From the NCBI RefSeq assembly GCF_000250875.1, contig NZ_JH604901.1, forward strand, positions 1 through 5,738: 5,738 nt of DNA, written 5' to 3'. This document shows positions 1-5,548 of the stretch, one piece after another. The translations under genes and the position numbers were made by a program. Under the pieces are notes generated by a model, which saw only the letters and a program-made list of their open reading frames with translations, searched no databases and was not told the DNA's origin. Numbering within the stretch: position 1 is the stretch's first letter; every line of letters starts with the position of its first letter. Source of the stretch: Sutterella parvirubra YIT 11816. Its GTDB lineage: Bacteria > Pseudomonadota > Gammaproteobacteria > Burkholderiales > Burkholderiaceae_F.

Positions 1-160
1 CGTGGCGCACCATCGCGACGGTCTGGTCGTCGGCTTCGGGGCCGGCTACGAGGCGCGCGGGGTCCCCTGGGAGCAGGTGCACGAAGAGGAAGACGAAGAC
101 CGTCACGAGTAGGAGCGTGGGGATGAGGCCGAGGAGCCGCATCATGGCGTAGCGGAGCAT
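1..160 (-). CDS. gsiC: GsiC-type glutathione/dipeptide ABC transporter permease, N-terminal part
   Basis: First inner-membrane permease of a peptide ABC importer (DppB/OppB/GsiC family), cut by the left edge of the window after 53 codons of an expected ~306. The visible protein begins [16 protein letters not shown], runs into a first membrane helix rich in L, V and F, and then has the family motif [12 protein letters not shown] followed by AGPEAD. From memory this closely tracks E. coli GsiC ([16 protein letters not shown], then [17 protein letters not shown]), which separates it from DppB. The ATG at 160 gives the expected N-terminus; only a weak GGA lies upstream at a suitable distance, so translation may depend on coupling or on leader structure. 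It is the third gene of the gsi cluster, 111 bp after gsiB. Family assignment is secure; the glutathione substrate is inferred from orthology and gene order. Confidence 0.9.
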   Translation of the reverse strand, partial: MLRYAMMRLLGLIPTLLLVTVFVFLFVHLLPGDPARLVAGPEADDQTVAMVRH

Positions 161-192
161 GTCGGTTTCCGGAGTTGGGGTCGAAGGGGGCT

Positions 193-208
193 TTTTCTGG
201 TTTTCTGG
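193..208. repeat. 8-bp tandem direct repeat in the gsiB-gsiC spacer
   Basis: The octamer ttttctgg occurs twice head to tail (193-200 and 201-208), which reads CCAGAAAA twice in the gsi transcript. It lies between the intercistronic hairpin and the gsiC start, about 33-48 nt upstream of the ATG. The A-rich, probably unpaired stretch could assist ribosome loading on gsiC, whose Shine-Dalgarno sequence is weak. That role is inference; the repeat may be chance. Confidence 0.5.
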
Positions 209-217
209 AAAGACGGC

Positions 218-250
218 TTCGGTTCGATCCCCACGACAGGAATCGAACCG
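218..250 (-). promoter_or_regulatory. Intercistronic hairpin between gsiB and gsiC
   Basis: Positions 220-228 (cggttcgat) and 242-250 (atcgaaccg) are perfect 9-bp inverted arms. Two further G-C pairs form inside after a one-base bulge, leaving an 8-nt loop. In the transcript the stem begins 22 nt after the gsiB stop codon. No U-tract follows it, so it does not look like an intrinsic terminator. Stems at this place are common after binding-protein genes, where they protect the upstream message from 3' exonucleases and keep binding protein more abundant than permease. That function is inferred here. The arms contain TTCGA like a tRNA T-loop, but no tRNA can be folded. Confidence 0.6.
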
Positions 251-271
251 ATACCTCACTTTTGCGCCGGA

Positions 272-1822
272 TTAGGGTTCGAGCTCAGCCTGGTAGAAGT
301 CGTAGCTGCCGCTCGGGAGCACGCGGAAGTTCTTCAGCTTCAGGCTTCGGCCCGAGATGTTCATCTCGGTGACGAGCGGCGCGAAGCCCGCGTCCTGCCA
401 AATGAGGCGCTGGATTTCGCGGTAGTTCTCTTCGCGCTTCGCGAGGTCCGTTTCAAGGAGCGCCTTGTCGAAGAGTTCGTCCACCTTCTTGTTGACGTAG
501 TAGCCCTCGTTCGCCAGCACCGGCGGCGCGTTGCGGCTGTCGAAGATCGGGCGCAGGCACCAGTCGGGTTCGGCCGTGGAGTTGGACCAGCCGATGTAGT
601 AGAGACGGCTCTGGGCTTCTTCGACCGTGCGAACGCTTTCGATCATCGCGACGCGCTGACCGGCTTCGAGCGTGCGCAGGTTCGTCTTGATGCCGACCTG
701 GCGGAGCTGCTGCTGGATGAACTGGATCACCTTCGCGGCGGTCGTGTTGTTGTAGCCGGACCAGAGTTCGGTTTCAAAGCCGTTCGGGAAGCCGGCTTCC
801 GCAAGAAGCTCACGCGCCTTCTTCGGGTCGTAGGGCCAGACGCCGAGGTTTTCGAACCCCGAAATCTCCTTCGGAATGACGCCCGTCATCGGCTCGGCGT
901 AGCCCGCGAAGGCGACCTTCACGAGCGCTTCCTTGTTGATCGCGTAGTTGATCGCGGCACGCACGCGCGGATCGGTGAAGGGCTTCTTCTGGTTGTTGAT
1001 GATGAGGTAGCGCGAAATGATCGAGGGCTCGACCAAAACTTCGATCCCCTTGACGCCCTGGAGGGTCTTCACCTGTTCGGCCGGAATCGTGTAGGCGAAC
1101 TGGGCTTCGCCCGTGCGCAGCATCGCCGCGCGGGTGCTGTTTTCAACGACCGGCTTCCAGAGGATGCCGTCCAACTTCGGGAGACCCTTCTGCCAGTAGT
1201 TCGGGTTCTTGACGACGTAGAGGCGTTCGCTCGGGTTGTAGTCCTTCATGATGTAGGGACCCGTGCCGCAGGGCTTGAAGGCGACGTCGCCGCCGTACTG
1301 CTCGATCGCCTTCGGGCAGATCATGACGGCCGTGCCGGTGGCGAGGCGGGAGACGAACGCCGAGAAGGGCATCTGCAGCGTGAAGCGGACCGTCATCGGG
1401 TCGACCACTTCGACCTTGTCGATCATGCTGAGGAAGCCGCGGCGGGAGAGGTTGTTCGCCTTGTCGAGGAGGCGGTCGAAATTGATCTTGACGGCGTTCG
1501 CATCGAAGTCGGTGCCGTCCTGGAACTTCACGCCTTCGCGAAGCTTCATCGTATAGACGAGGCCGTCGTCGCTCACTTCGTAGCCGGTCGCCAGCGCCGG
1601 CACCGGGCGGTTCTGGTCGTCGAGCGAGAAGAGCCCTTCATAGAAGCTCGAAGACACCGTGCGGGAGAGCGTGTCGCTCGCGTCGTAGGGGTCCAACGTC
1701 GTAAAGCCCGACGCGACGGCGACGGTGATTTCAGCCGCCTGGGGAGCGGCGACGGCGAGGCCCATGGCGGCCCCGAGAGCGAGGGGGAGCGCATTGCGGC
1801 GCAGATTTTGGTTCCCGTTCAT
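272..1822 (-). CDS. gsiB: GsiB-type periplasmic glutathione-binding protein (SBP family 5)
   Basis: Periplasmic solute-binding protein that captures the substrate and delivers it to the GsiC/GsiD membrane pair. At 516 aa it is close to the ~512 aa of E. coli GsiB. Residues 1-30 look like a Sec signal peptide: basic start with R8/R9, hydrophobic core at 11-26, cleavage near 28-30. No lipobox cysteine is present, so a soluble periplasmic protein is expected. The SBP_bac_5 fold spans most of the rest. Recalled GsiB hallmarks are TTLDPYDASDTLS (41-53), KFQDGTDF (99-106), LPKLD (214-218), TRAAMLRTGEAQFA (230-243), ALVKVAFAGYA (299-309) and WPYDPKKARELL (329-340). Cysteines occur at 169, 185 and 422. 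The ATG at 1822 is supported by AAAAGGAG at 1838-1831, 8 nt upstream. It sits 91 bp after gsiA. Related DppA, OppA or HbpA proteins are possible but fit less well; exact ligand is not provable from sequence. Confidence 0.93.
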   Translation of the reverse strand: MNGNQNLRRNALPLALGAAMGLAVAAPQAAEITVAVASGFTTLDPYDASDTLSRTVSSSFYEGLFSLDDQNRPVPALATGYEVSDDGLVYTMKLREGVKFQDGTDFDANAVKINFDRLLDKANNLSRRGFLSMIDKVEVVDPMTVRFTLQMPFSAFVSRLATGTAVMICPKAIEQYGGDVAFKPCGTGPYIMKDYNPSERLYVVKNPNYWQKGLPKLDGILWKPVVENSTRAAMLRTGEAQFAYTIPAEQVKTLQGVKGIEVLVEPSIISRYLIINNQKKPFTDPRVRAAINYAINKEALVKVAFAGYAEPMTGVIPKEISGFENLGVWPYDPKKARELLAEAGFPNGFETELWSGYNNTTAAKVIQFIQQQLRQVGIKTNLRTLEAGQRVAMIESVRTVEEAQSRLYYIGWSNSTAEPDWCLRPIFDSRNAPPVLANEGYYVNKKVDELFDKALLETDLAKREENYREIQRLIWQDAGFAPLVTEMNISGRSLKLKNFRVLPSGSYDFYQAELEP

Positions 1823-1830
1823 TTTCGGAA

Positions 1831-1838
1831 CTCCTTTT
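1831..1838 (-). promoter_or_regulatory. Ribosome binding site of gsiB
   Basis: AAAAGGAG on the minus strand, with 8 nt between the GGAG and the ATG at 1822. It is the strongest Shine-Dalgarno sequence in the gsi cluster and is set in an A-rich, probably open stretch (AAAAAAGGAAAAGGAG). This fits a need for high expression of the binding protein relative to the ATPase and permease. Confidence 0.75.
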
Positions 1839-1859
1839 CCTTTTTTGTGGAGGTGCGGG

Positions 1860-1880
1860 GCCGCGCCGAGGGTGCGCGGC
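1860..1880 (-). promoter_or_regulatory. GC-rich hairpin in the gsiA-gsiB spacer
   Basis: Arms gccgcgc (1860-1866) and gcgcggc (1874-1880) pair perfectly over 7 bp with a 7-nt loop; two more G-C pairs are possible beyond a mismatch. It lies 34 nt after the gsiA stop and 38 nt before the gsiB start. It lacks a following U-run, so it is more likely a processing or stability element than a terminator. In a GC-rich genome a stem this short could also be chance. Confidence 0.4.
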
Positions 1881-1913
1881 GCCCTTTCGGATATGGATGA
1901 GGGTGTGCCCGGA

Positions 1914-3755
1914 TCAGAGGGCGCCCTGGAGGACCAGGTGCCCGGGCGAGATCTCGGCGTAATGTCGGCACGGCGCGGGTTCGCCGCGGCGGCGCACCGG
2001 GCTCGGAAGCTCGGTGGGGCGCGCGGGGAGCGTCGGTCGGCGCAGCGACGGATCCGCCACCGGCACGGCCGAGAGAAGCCGCTTGGTGTAGGGGTGCGTC
2101 GGCGACGTGAAGACGTCGCGGCGCGTGCCCTGCTCCACGATCCCGCCCATGTACATGACGGCGACGCGGTGGCTCATGCGCTCGACGACACCCATGTCGT
2201 GCGAGATGAAGAGGTAGGCGATCCCGAGGTCGGCCTGAAGCTGCATCATCAGGTTGACGACCTGCGCGCGGATGGAGACGTCCAGAGCCGCGACGGATTC
2301 GTCCGCGATGATGAGCTTCGGATTGAGGGCCAACGCACGGGCGATGCAGATGCGCTGGCGCTGCCCGCCCGAGAATTCGTGCGGATAGCGGTTCAGCATG
2401 GCGCTCGTCAGACCGACGCGCTCAAAGAGCTCCGCCGCGCGGCGGCGGCGCCCGGCCGCCGTCATATTGGTGTGAAGAAGCATGAGCTCCTCCACGGCGT
2501 CGACGACGGTGCGGCGCGGGTCGAGCGAGGCGTACGGATCCTGGAAGATCATCTGCATGCCGAGGCGCGCTTCGCGGCGCTCCGCGGCCGACATCGACGC
2601 CATCGAACGGCCTTCCCAGTAGAAGTCGCCGCGGTCCGGCGTGATGAGGTCGAGAATCGCGCGGCCGGTGGTCGACTTCCCGCAGCCCGACTCACCCACA
2701 AGCGCGAGCGTTTCGCCCTTCCGGATCGTGAGCGTCAGGTCGTTCACCGCACGGACTTCGTGCGTGACGCGCCCGAAGAGGTCGGTCTGCGCGGCGAAGC
2801 GCTTCTCCAGGTTCCTCACTTCAAGAAGCACGTCGCTCGGGGTCGAGACCGGGCGCGAGCCCGTGTCGAGCGCTTCGCCCGACTCGGGGTCGGCCAACTT
2901 GAAGTAGGCGGGCGCGTCGCTCGCGGAGAGCGACCCCATGCGGGGGACGGCCGCCAAAAGCGCACGGGTGTAGGGGGCCTTCGGGTTCGCGAAGACCTCT
3001 TCGGCCGTTCCCGTTTCGACGATGCGGCCCGCGCGCATGACGGCCACGCGGTCGGCCACTTCGGCGACGACGCCCATGTCGTGCGTGATGAAGAGCATCG
3101 CCATTCCGGTTTCGGCCTGGAGCGTGCGCATGAGTTCGAGGATTTCGGCCTGAACCGTGACGTCCAACGCGGTCGTCGGTTCGTCGCAGATCAGAAGCTG
3201 CGGCCGGCAGGCCAGGGCCATCGCGATCATGACGCGCTGACGCATCCCGCCCGAGAGTTCGTTCGGGTGACGGCGCGCGACGCGCGCGGCGTCGGGAATG
3301 CGCACGCGCTCCAGAAGCGCGACCGCTTCGCGGGCCGCGTCCGAGGGCGACATGCCCCTGTGGAGCCGGAGCGTTTCGGCGATCTGCTCGCCCGCCGTGA
3401 AGACGGGATTGAGCGAGGTCATCGGCTCCTGGAAGATCATGGCGATTTCGGCGCCGCGGATCGTGCGCAGCGTGCGTTCGTCCGCAGCCGCGAGGTCGAT
3501 CACGTCGCCCGAAGGGCGCCGGAAGAGCGCCTCGCCCGCGGCGAGACGGCCGCCGGCACGTTCAATGAGGCGCATGACGGCGAGCGAAGTCGCCGATTTG
3601 CCGCTGCCGGATTCACCGACGAGGGCGAGGGTTTCACCGGGCGCGATCGAAAGCGTGACGTCAAGGACGGCCTTCACCGGTCCCGTCTCCGCATCGTATT
3701 CGACCGAAAGCCGGCGAAGATCAAGAACGGGAGAAGCTTGGGCGTCCGTCCGCAT
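1914..3755 (-). CDS. gsiA: GsiA-type glutathione import ATP-binding protein, two fused ABC domains
   Basis: Cytoplasmic ATPase that powers peptide import through GsiC/GsiD. It is a tandem fusion of DppD-like and DppF-like domains, 613 aa with the chosen start, against about 623 aa in E. coli. Domain 1: Walker A GESGSGKS (47-54), Q-loop Q109, signature LSGG (167-170), Walker B LLICDEP (187-193), H-loop H225, then the oligopeptide-transporter tail NPKAPYTRALLAAVP (257-271). Domain 2: GESGCGKS (354-361), Q405, FSGGQ (461-465), LIIADES (481-487), H519, then PTHPYTKRLLSAVPVADP (552-569). Both Walker B motifs keep the catalytic Glu (192, 486), so both sites look competent. The short ending PGHLVL resembles the PGHYVA of E. 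coli GsiA. The ATG at 3755 has AAAGGTGG upstream; a frame-compatible TTG at 3821 would add 22 residues with no family resemblance. First gene of the gsi cluster, 91 bp before gsiB. Double-ABC proteins YejF and DdpD/F-like fusions are the alternatives, made unlikely by the partner genes. Confidence 0.93.
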   Translation of the reverse strand: MRTDAQASPVLDLRRLSVEYDAETGPVKAVLDVTLSIAPGETLALVGESGSGKSATSLAVMRLIERAGGRLAAGEALFRRPSGDVIDLAAADERTLRTIRGAEIAMIFQEPMTSLNPVFTAGEQIAETLRLHRGMSPSDAAREAVALLERVRIPDAARVARRHPNELSGGMRQRVMIAMALACRPQLLICDEPTTALDVTVQAEILELMRTLQAETGMAMLFITHDMGVVAEVADRVAVMRAGRIVETGTAEEVFANPKAPYTRALLAAVPRMGSLSASDAPAYFKLADPESGEALDTGSRPVSTPSDVLLEVRNLEKRFAAQTDLFGRVTHEVRAVNDLTLTIRKGETLALVGESGCGKSTTGRAILDLITPDRGDFYWEGRSMASMSAAERREARLGMQMIFQDPYASLDPRRTVVDAVEELMLLHTNMTAAGRRRRAAELFERVGLTSAMLNRYPHEFSGGQRQRICIARALALNPKLIIADESVAALDVSIRAQVVNLMMQLQADLGIAYLFISHDMGVVERMSHRVAVMYMGGIVEQGTRRDVFTSPTHPYTKRLLSAVPVADPSLRRPTLPARPTELPSPVRRRGEPAPCRHYAEISPGHLVLQGAL

Positions 3756-3765
3756 GATGATGAGC

Positions 3766-3773
3766 CACCTTTC
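3766..3773 (-). promoter_or_regulatory. Ribosome binding site deciding the gsiA start
   Basis: AAAGGTGG on the minus strand lies 9 nt upstream of the ATG at 3755, whose protein starts MRTDAQASPV and enters the ABC fold about ten residues later. The competing TTG at 3821 has GGGAG only about 4 nt away, which is too close. This site therefore supports the shorter GsiA. Confidence 0.65.
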
Positions 3774-3870
3774 GAAGTGAGATCCCCGACACAAACCCCG
3801 AGGATCCAAGTCCGCCGCCAATCCGCTCCCTTTCCGAAGGCAACTCCAGTGTTCGTGGCGCTTTCGGAGA

Positions 3871-3887
3871 GGTTCGTGAGTCGAACC
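3871..3887 (-). promoter_or_regulatory. Small hairpin in the gsiA leader
   Basis: Arms ggttcg (3871-3876) and cgaacc (3882-3887) pair perfectly over 6 bp with a 5-nt loop, about 116 nt upstream of the gsiA ATG. The arm sequence recurs inside the gsiB-gsiC hairpin (ggttcgat at 221-228). It could be a leader structure or an operator half-site pair; nothing in the sequence decides between them. Confidence 0.35.
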
Positions 3888-3944
3888 GGCTTACGGATCA
3901 CTCTACTCGCTCAAAACCCGCTTGTGTGCGCTTTTTCTAGGGAA

Positions 3945-3968
3945 TTCACCGCATTGCCGTAAGGTGAA
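3945..3968. promoter_or_regulatory. Dyad TTCACC-N12-GGTGAA, candidate operator upstream of gsiA
   Basis: Two perfect 6-bp inverted half-sites (3945-3950 and 3963-3968) are separated by 12 bp, giving centres 18 bp apart, roughly two helical turns. That geometry suits a dimeric regulator binding one DNA face better than an RNA hairpin. It sits about 190-213 bp upstream of the gsiA ATG and just after the dctA terminator. No named regulator consensus was recognised, and half-sites this short can occur by chance. Confidence 0.3.
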
Positions 3969-4015
3969 CAGCCTAACGGATTGGACGCTGATCGAATGTC
4001 GGTGCAAAAGTCGAA

Positions 4016-4048
4016 AAGCCCGGAGACCGAGGTCGGTCGTCCGGGCTT
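4016..4048 (-). terminator. Rho-independent terminator of dctA
   Basis: The arms AAGCCCGGA (4016-4024) and TCCGGGCTT (4040-4048) form a perfect 9-bp stem. A 4-bp inner stem (4025-4028 with 4035-4038) follows past a single bulged base and closes a 6-nt loop. In the transcript the stem starts 31 nt after the dctA stop and is followed by CTTTTCGACTTTTG, an interrupted U-rich tail. The position and tail mark it as the end of the dctA message, separating dctA from the gsi operon. On the opposite strand it is also followed by TTCGAAAA, so termination there would be weak. Confidence 0.8.
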
Positions 4049-4078
4049 CGAAAAGGGGCTTCCTGCGGCCTTTCGGGA

Positions 4079-5353
4079 CTACTTGTGTTTGAACCCCATG
4101 GCGGCCTTCAACTTCGTGTTGTCGACCTCCTTGCACCAGTGGCCGACCACGACGCAGGCGATGCCGTTGCCGATCATGTTCGTGATCGCGCGGGCTTCCG
4201 ACATGAAGCGGTCGATGCCTAGTATCAGCGCCAAGCCCGCCACCGGGACGTGGCCCACCGCGGAGAGCGTCGCCGCCAGCACGATGAAGCCCGAGCCCGT
4301 CACGCCCGCCGCACCCTTCGAGGTGAGGAGGAGCACCGCGAGGAGCGTGAGCTGCTGCATGAGCGTCATGTCGACGTCGCAGGCCTGCGCGATGAAGACC
4401 GCGGCCATCGTGAGGTAGATCGCCGTGCCGTCCAAATTGAAGGAGTAGCCCGTCGGCATGACGAGGCCCACGACCGAGCGGGAGACGCCGGCCTGCTCCA
4501 TCTTCGTCATCATGCGGGGGAGCACGGACTCCGACGACGACGTGCCGAGCACGATGAGGAGCTCTTCCTTGATGTAGGAGAGGTACCGGAGCACCGAGAA
4601 CCCGTGCCAGCGGCAGATCGAGCCCAGGATGCAGAGGATGAAGAAGATGCAGGTGAGGTAGAACGTCCCCATCAGCTTCGCAAGGGGCAGCAGCGACCCG
4701 ATCCCGTACTTCCCGATCGTGAAGGCCATCGCGCCGAAGGCGCCCACCGGGGCGACGCGCATGATCATGCCGACCATCTGGAAGAGGACGTGCGAGCTCT
4801 TTTCGATCACGTCGAAGATGAGCGTGCCGCGGCCGCCGAACTTGTGGAGCGCAAACCCGAAGAGCACCGCAAAGAAGAGCACCTGCAGGATTTCGCCTTC
4901 CGCGAAGGCGCCCACGACGGTGTGCGGGATGACGTTCATCAGGAATTCCGTCGTCGTCTGCATCTTGCCCGGGCCCGTATAGGCCGCGACGGCCCCCGCG
5001 TCGAGGGTCGCCGGATCGACGTGCATGCCGGCCCCCGGCTGCACGATGTTGACGAGCGTGAGGCCGACGACCAGCGCGATCGTCGAGACGACTTCAAAGT
5101 AGAGAAGCGCGAGGCCGCCCGTCTTGCCGACGGTCTTCATGTCCTCCATCCCCGCGATGCCGGTGACGACCGTACAGAAGATCACCGGCGCGATGATCAT
5201 CTTGATGAGACGGATGAACCCGTCGCCGAAGGGCTTCATCTGCGCGCCGATGTCGGGGGCGACGACGCCGAGGACGATGCCGATGACGATCGCGCAGATC
5301 ACCTGAAAGTAGAGCACCTTGTAGATGGGCGTGCGCTTGTTGCTGAGAGACAT
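4079..5353 (-). CDS. dctA: C4-dicarboxylate:cation symporter DctA
   Basis: Inner-membrane secondary transporter of the DAACS family, which imports succinate, fumarate and malate with cations. At 424 aa it matches the ~428 aa of E. coli DctA and aligns from memory along its whole length. Family features: [20 protein letters not shown] (50-69), [18 protein letters not shown] (102-119), [16 protein letters not shown] (204-219), the serine-rich first hairpin tip GTSSSES (270-276), the unwound helix motif SFNLDGT (304-310), the second hairpin [12 protein letters not shown] (345-356) and the final substrate helix [16 protein letters not shown] (381-396), with the Arg and Asn expected to contact substrate and cation. 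About eight membrane helices are apparent. The ATG at 5353 has GAAGGA upstream. The gene ends 31 nt before a terminator and appears to be its own unit. No dctB/dctD sensor pair is in the window. Glutamate carrier GltP is the main alternative but is less similar. Confidence 0.95.
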   Translation of the reverse strand: MSLSNKRTPIYKVLYFQVICAIVIGIVLGVVAPDIGAQMKPFGDGFIRLIKMIIAPVIFCTVVTGIAGMEDMKTVGKTGGLALLYFEVVSTIALVVGLTLVNIVQPGAGMHVDPATLDAGAVAAYTGPGKMQTTTEFLMNVIPHTVVGAFAEGEILQVLFFAVLFGFALHKFGGRGTLIFDVIEKSSHVLFQMVGMIMRVAPVGAFGAMAFTIGKYGIGSLLPLAKLMGTFYLTCIFFILCILGSICRWHGFSVLRYLSYIKEELLIVLGTSSSESVLPRMMTKMEQAGVSRSVVGLVMPTGYSFNLDGTAIYLTMAAVFIAQACDVDMTLMQQLTLLAVLLLTSKGAAGVTGSGFIVLAATLSAVGHVPVAGLALILGIDRFMSEARAITNMIGNGIACVVVGHWCKEVDNTKLKAAMGFKHK

Positions 5354-5360
5354 GCTGTTT

Positions 5361-5366
5361 TCCTTC
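5361..5366 (-). promoter_or_regulatory. Ribosome binding site of dctA
   Basis: GAAGGA on the minus strand, 7 nt upstream of the ATG at 5353. This start yields an N-terminus ([18 protein letters not shown]) that matches the DctA family in length and in its short polar lead into the first membrane helix. Confidence 0.7.
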
Positions 5367-5377
5367 GTTGGGGCCGT

Positions 5378-5416
5378 CGGACCGGTCCGTCTCTCTCTCT
5401 GGCCGGAGACGGTCCG
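5378..5416 (-). promoter_or_regulatory. 12-bp palindrome, TC tract and imperfect hairpin in the dctA leader
   Basis: CGGACCGGTCCG at 5378-5389 is a perfect 12-bp palindrome. It is followed by an 11-base alternating TC run (5390-5400). The right end of the palindrome also belongs to a larger stem: CCGTCTC (5387-5393) pairs with GAGACGG (5406-5412), and three more pairs form outside a T-T mismatch, leaving a 12-nt loop. These elements lie 25-63 nt upstream of the dctA ATG. They could be an operator, a leader hairpin, or two exclusive folds; function is inferred from position only. Confidence 0.4.
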
Positions 5417-5443
5417 CAGCCGCGTTCTGGAATTCGTTCGCGG

Positions 5444-5475
5444 GAAGGCCGCCGGTTGTGAGACCGGCGGCCTTC
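5444..5475 (-). terminator. Perfect 13-bp hairpin between the right-edge gene and dctA
   Basis: GAAGGCCGCCGGT (5444-5456) and ACCGGCGGCCTTC (5463-5475) are perfect inverted arms with a 6-nt loop, by far the most stable stem in the window. In the direction of the genes it begins 73 nt after the stop at 5549 and ends 90 nt before the dctA start. A terminator for the upstream gene is the simplest reading. The following minus-strand sequence (CCCGCGAACG) has no U-run, and the plus-strand side (TCTTGCC) is only slightly better, so Rho-independent termination would be non-canonical. An attenuator or stability element in a dctA leader is the alternative. Confidence 0.5.
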
Positions 5476-5548
5476 TCTTGCCGCATCGCTGAAGAATACC
5501 GGAAAACCCGAGGAAAAAGCGGGTAAAAACGCCTTCTCCTCAAGAAAA

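Larger units (their letters stand above)
3756..4015 (-). other. Gene-free leader and promoter region of gsiA
   Basis: This 260-bp stretch between the dctA terminator and gsiA holds no convincing gene. Short open frames crossing it have no recognisable product, poor start contexts and base use unlike the neighbouring genes. It is visibly less GC-rich than the coding regions (tracts such as cttttt and caaaa), as expected of a promoter region. A weak sigma70-like pair, TTGCAC (4007-4002) with TCCAAT (3985-3980) and a 16-bp spacer, can be read on the minus strand, but the -35 match is poor and I do not call it a promoter. The region contains a dyad at 3945-3968 and a small hairpin at 3871-3887. 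The gsi promoter most likely lies here, since a terminator closes off dctA upstream. Confidence 0.5.

Noticed and set aside
211..262. Possible tRNA or tRNA fragment, because GGTTCGAT and GAATCGAACC look like T-arms
   Set aside because: No acceptor, D-arm or anticodon stem can be paired around it; the two T-like arms simply pair with each other as a hairpin.
3674..3901. Short minus-strand open frame across the gsiA leader
   Set aside because: It overlaps the gsiA start in another frame, no family is recognisable, and composition differs from the real genes.
1725..3962. Very long plus-strand open frame (about 745 codons) opposite gsiA
   Set aside because: It is antisense to a gene with full ABC ATPase motifs. 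Its product is a monotonous R/H/D/E/A/G-rich sequence typical of the complement of GC-rich coding DNA, and it has no recognisable domain.
3903..4136. Short minus-strand open frame running from the end of dctA into the spacer
   Set aside because: It begins inside dctA in another frame and runs through the terminator stem; no convincing start signal or family.
5390..5400. TC dinucleotide run as a phase-variable tract
   Set aside because: Only about five units long and outside the coding frame; too short to propose slippage-driven switching.
4250..5461. Long plus-strand open frame opposite dctA
   Set aside because: The product is dominated by R, H, D and E, the usual shadow of a GC-rich membrane-protein gene read backwards, and dctA is unmistakable on the other strand.
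5505..5530. Possible terminator with stem ACCCG/CGGGT and T-runs just after the right-edge gene
   Set aside because: The stem is only 5 bp with a 9-nt loop, too weak to call; the T-runs flank it on both sides by composition.
5484..5548. Possible dctA promoter with TATTCT as a -10 box
   Set aside because: No acceptable -35 hexamer lies 16-18 bp upstream, and the strong hairpin would then fall within the leader; not supportable without start-site data.
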